Source of the DNA: Mastigamoeba balamuthi
Taxonomy: Eukaryota > Evosea > Mastigamoebida > Mastigamoebidae
DNA: 23,540 nucleotides
Direction: 5' to 3'
NCBI GenBank assembly: GCA_902651635.1
Contig: CACRSC010000022.1
Coordinates: forward strand, 52,960 to 76,499
Each line of letters begins with the position of its first letter. Position 1 is the stretch's first letter. The notes beneath the pieces are model-generated. The model was not told the origin of the DNA. It searched no databases and saw only the letters and a list, made by a program, of their open reading frames with translations. Below, one piece after another: positions 21,215 through 23,540 of this stretch. Both the position numbers and the translations under genes were made by a program.

Positions 21215-21654
21215 CCCGAGGATCGGTGACCGTCGCCATTGCCGATGAGGGCAGTGAGCTGGAGACCGAGACGAGCGGCAGCTCCTGAAGTCGCCCTCAC
21301 GCCGCTCCTTCTCGTTCCACCATGCCCTGACTGTCTGATCAAAACACTCTGCCCTCCTTGGCCACTGCTTGCAGTCTGCTACTGGTCGATTCCTGTCAGA
21401 CGCATCCGCTTCGCCGGCCCCAACTCACCCCAACTCAGGAACGGGTTGAGTTACTTCACTCACCCTGAGTAAGGTTGAGGTTCTTGCCGACCCCAAAAAT
21501 AAACTGGGGCGCTGCGTCGCAAACAACAATCTGACATCCATCCCGGCAGACTCGTCACTCGGTATCCCCTTTCCAATCGGAACCAGTTAATGGGACTGGG
21601 GCAGATTCGGGCAGAAATAGATATCTCCTCCTCTTTCACTCACCCGAATGGAAA

Positions 21655-21924
21655 TCAGGCTGGGTATTGCCTGTGATGCACATACCATGCAGCAATCAGT
21701 GATGTCACGCACATAGGAAACAAGGACGGCCTCCACTGAGGTTCAGCAATTGCTGTTCCTGTGTACAGAGTATTATGCAGTTCATCCGAGATAAGACGGT
21801 GAGCCGAGTCTGTCACTGGTAAAATATAGAATTGTGTCTCTGCGTACTCATCCCAAGTCTCTCTGATCCCGCGTACAACCCGATTGATGGAAATCGTTGC
21901 GTGGAGTCGGAAACCCTTTTTCAT
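21655..21924 (-). CDS. Small ORF or gene remnant, 89 residues
   Basis: The frame begins MKKGFRLHATISINRVVRG and reads like a natural protein (balanced composition, contains WDEYAETQFYILPVTDSAHR), yet its codons are AT-richer than those of neighbouring genes. It starts only about 50 bases from the divergent FG-GAP gene. It may be a small gene, an exon of a longer one, or a fragment. No family is recognised. Confidence 0.3.
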   Translation of the reverse strand: MKKGFRLHATISINRVVRGIRETWDEYAETQFYILPVTDSAHRLISDELHNTLYTGTAIAEPQWRPSLFPMCVTSLIAAWYVHHRQYPA

Positions 21925-21929
21925 CCCGC

Positions 21930-21936
21930 ATAAATA
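21930..21936 (+). promoter_or_regulatory. TATA-like element before the second FG-GAP gene
   Basis: ATAAATA lies about 40 bases before the ATG at 21975, in otherwise mixed-composition DNA. Position and sequence fit a TATA-like box or a start-region element; nothing else supports it. Confidence 0.3.
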
Positions 21937-21974
21937 TCCGTAGCTTGCGTTGTACTGGCGTCACCGAACAGCAC

Positions 21975-23540
21975 ATGGGTCCTCTGCTCGCCTTCGTTGC
22001 TGCCCTGCTCGCCGTGCCCCTCTGCTCCTCCGCAGCACTCCCCGACGGCCCCGAGTGGCCCTCGCGGCCCCTGCGCGACCTGCTGTCCTCCAGCAGCGGT
22101 GGGCTGGGCCACGTGCTCGCCTCAGGCAACGCCTCAGGACTGCCCGCTGTGCTCCTGCACGACGCGGGCTCCTCGGCCCCCGCAGGCGACGTCGACGGCG
22201 ACGGCGTCCCCGACGTCGTGGCCGCGGGCTGCGGTGCCGTGCACGTCGTGCTGGGGCCTGTGACCGGTGGCCTGTGGCGCCTGGGCGACGCGGTGGCCCA
22301 GCGCAGGGCTCTCCGCATCGACGCCCCCGACTGCCCCTGCTCCGCCGTGCGCCCTCCGCCCTCCCTCCTCGCTCTCGGGCGGGGGTGGCGCCCTGCGTAT
22401 TTCCTCCTCGGGTGTTGTGTGCTGCGCCAGCAGGGCGATGTCAGTGGGCGCGCTGCTGTGTCCGTTGGCTGACAGCGTTGTGAATTTCAGTCCTGTCTTG
22501 CTTTTCGCTTCTCCATCGGTTATTTCCCCCTCGACTTCAGCCCGTTCTCCATCCGATGTCCTGTGGCAGAAGCGCCGCGAGGCGTGCCACGCATTTTTCT
22601 ACTCTAGTTGCGACTCGGTCTCACTGGTTGTGGAGGGGGAGGGTCGAGATCTGTTTGCTTGCTTGGCTGCGCTCTGCTGACGCCCCTCCACTGGCAACCA
22701 ATTGGGCCGGCTCTCAATCCTCGGGTCCTCACACCAACATGGAATGGGGATGGCACAGGCGGTAGTTGTGGACAGCGCCGGCGACCTCAACTGCGACGGC
22801 CTGGCCGACGTCAGCGTCGTGTGCTCCACGGCCTCGCCCAGGCGCTCTGTCTCCCACATCCTCTTCGGCCACCGCCACGTCGACGAGTGGCCCCGCGCCC
22901 TCGGGCAGTCGGCCGCCTCCCTCGCCCTCGTCGGAGGCGCGGGGCCCGTCTCGCGCGTCGCGGGCGTCGGCGACGTCAACGGCGACAAGTGCGACGACGT
23001 CGCCGTGTCGCTGGGCTCGTCGGTCCACGTCGTCTACGGCCGCCGCTCCCCCGCCTGGCCCGCTGTCCTCAACGTCACCAGCGGCGATGCGCCCGACGGC
23101 TTCGTCGCGGGCGGCGTCGGCGAGTTCGCTGGCGTCGGCGACGTCGACGGCGACGGCGTGAGCGACGTTGTGTTCGGCGACCCCGCGAGGGCCCGCGACG
23201 GCCTCGCAGGCGCCGGCGTCGCGTTCCTCGCGCTGGGCCGGAGGCAGTGGGCCCGCGAGCTGCTGCTCGAGCGCGCAGACGGCGTCGTGGCCCTCGCAGG
23301 CGCCCGGCAGTCGCAGAGGGTCGGGCTGGCCGTGTCGCCCGCGGGCGACGTCGACGGCGACGGCCTGTCGGACTTTGTCGTGTGCCTCGGCCCTGTCGAG
23401 CGCCCGCGGTACCTCGTCGTGTTCGGCGACCGCGCCGCGAGGTCCTCGTGGCCCCGCAACGTCACCATCGACGACGAGGCCGCAGCCTCCGCAGCGGCGC
23501 CCCTGCGCTCGTCGCTGCTGCTGGGCAACCAGAACGGCGG
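21975..23540 (+). CDS. Second FG-GAP (integrin-alpha-like) protein, C-terminus beyond the window
   Basis: Exon 1 (21975-22346) starts with a signal peptide (MGPLLAFVAALLAVPLCSSA) and the first FG-GAP loop (AGDVDGDGVPDVVAAG). A 412-base GT-AG intron (22347-22758) is removed in phase 0. Exon 2 (22759 on) carries four more loops: LNCDGLADVSVV, VNGDKCDDVAVS, VDGDGVSDVVFG and VDGDGLSDFVVC, and is still open at the window end. The join rebuilds a normal blade (RALRIDAPDC... to DSAGDLNCDG). The visible part is an extracellular propeller; whether a membrane span or an enzyme domain follows is unknown. It is GC-rich and clearly divergent from the receptor at 12962-16019, not a recent duplicate. Confidence 0.88.

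Larger units (their letters stand above)
20358..21509. mobile_element. Candidate DNA element with short inverted ends and imperfect target-site-like repeats
   Basis: Left end TTCGGCAAGAA (20372-20382) and right end TTCTTGCCGA (21481-21490) are inverted copies. Just outside them are 14-base direct repeats, AAAATAAACCAGGG (20358-20371) and AAAATAAACTGGGG (21496-21509), which differ at two bases. Inside each end are several GGTTGAG/CTCAACC motifs in both orientations (about 20388-20455 and 21420-21477), like sub-terminal binding sites of DNA transposons. The unit would be about 1.1 kb. No transposase is recognised; the interior holds the ORF at 20687-21214. It could be a non-autonomous element or a chance arrangement. 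Confidence 0.4.

Noticed and set aside
20585-21229. 214-codon plus ORF in the candidate element
   Set aside because: The minus frame over the same DNA has the G/C third-position bias; this one is its complement and His/Arg/Ser-rich.

Overview
The window looks like nuclear DNA of a GC-rich free-living protist. Genes lie close together on both strands. Several are split by short introns of about 40-125 bases (GT-AG, with two apparent GC-AG cases), and their products are plainly eukaryotic: a UBC4/5-type E2, an ABCF ATPase, a TRPT1/Tpt1-type tRNA phosphotransferase, a BPI/LBP-type lipid-binding protein and integrin-like FG-GAP proteins. An amoebozoan or similar lineage would fit, but I cannot fix the organism from sequence alone.

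Layout. 1-378 (-): end of a Cys/His-rich, Ala-rich protein that runs off the window. 806-1999 (+): intact secreted GH28 polygalacturonase-like enzyme without introns. 2010-3267 (-): multi-exon gene of unknown function, diverging from a Tpt1 homologue at 3453-4211 (+). 5305-6344 (-): ubiquitin-conjugating enzyme in six exons. 6746-8410 (+): BPI/LBP-like protein in five exons, converging on 8479-9692 (-), a four-exon fusion of a starch/glycogen-binding CBM20 domain with a DUF1868-type 2H phosphoesterase. 10186-12787 (+): three-exon ABCF protein. 12962-16019 (-): four-exon gene for a predicted receptor with a signal peptide, a seven-repeat FG-GAP propeller, a CSPG-like repeat, one membrane span and a cytoplasmic PARP-type ADP-ribosyltransferase domain.

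From about 14.8 to 20.3 kb there is an old tandem duplication of a divergent gene pair (FG-GAP receptor on minus, secreted protein on plus, shared upstream flank). The copies have decayed in complementary ways. The left unit keeps the receptor and has only a fragment of the secreted-protein gene (16655-16994). The right unit keeps the secreted-protein gene (19308-20257) and has only a broken, truncated receptor (17082-18216).

From 20.36 to 21.51 kb there is a candidate mobile element, with short inverted ends inside imperfect 14-base direct repeats, that contains a codon-biased ORF. The window ends in a second FG-GAP gene (21975 to beyond 23540, +).

The strongest candidates for something undescribed are the FG-GAP/CSPG/TM/PARP receptor, the CBM20-2H phosphoesterase fusion, and the reciprocal decay of the duplicated pair. 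All exon joins were made by hand from reading frame, splice dinucleotides and family pattern; none has transcript support here.
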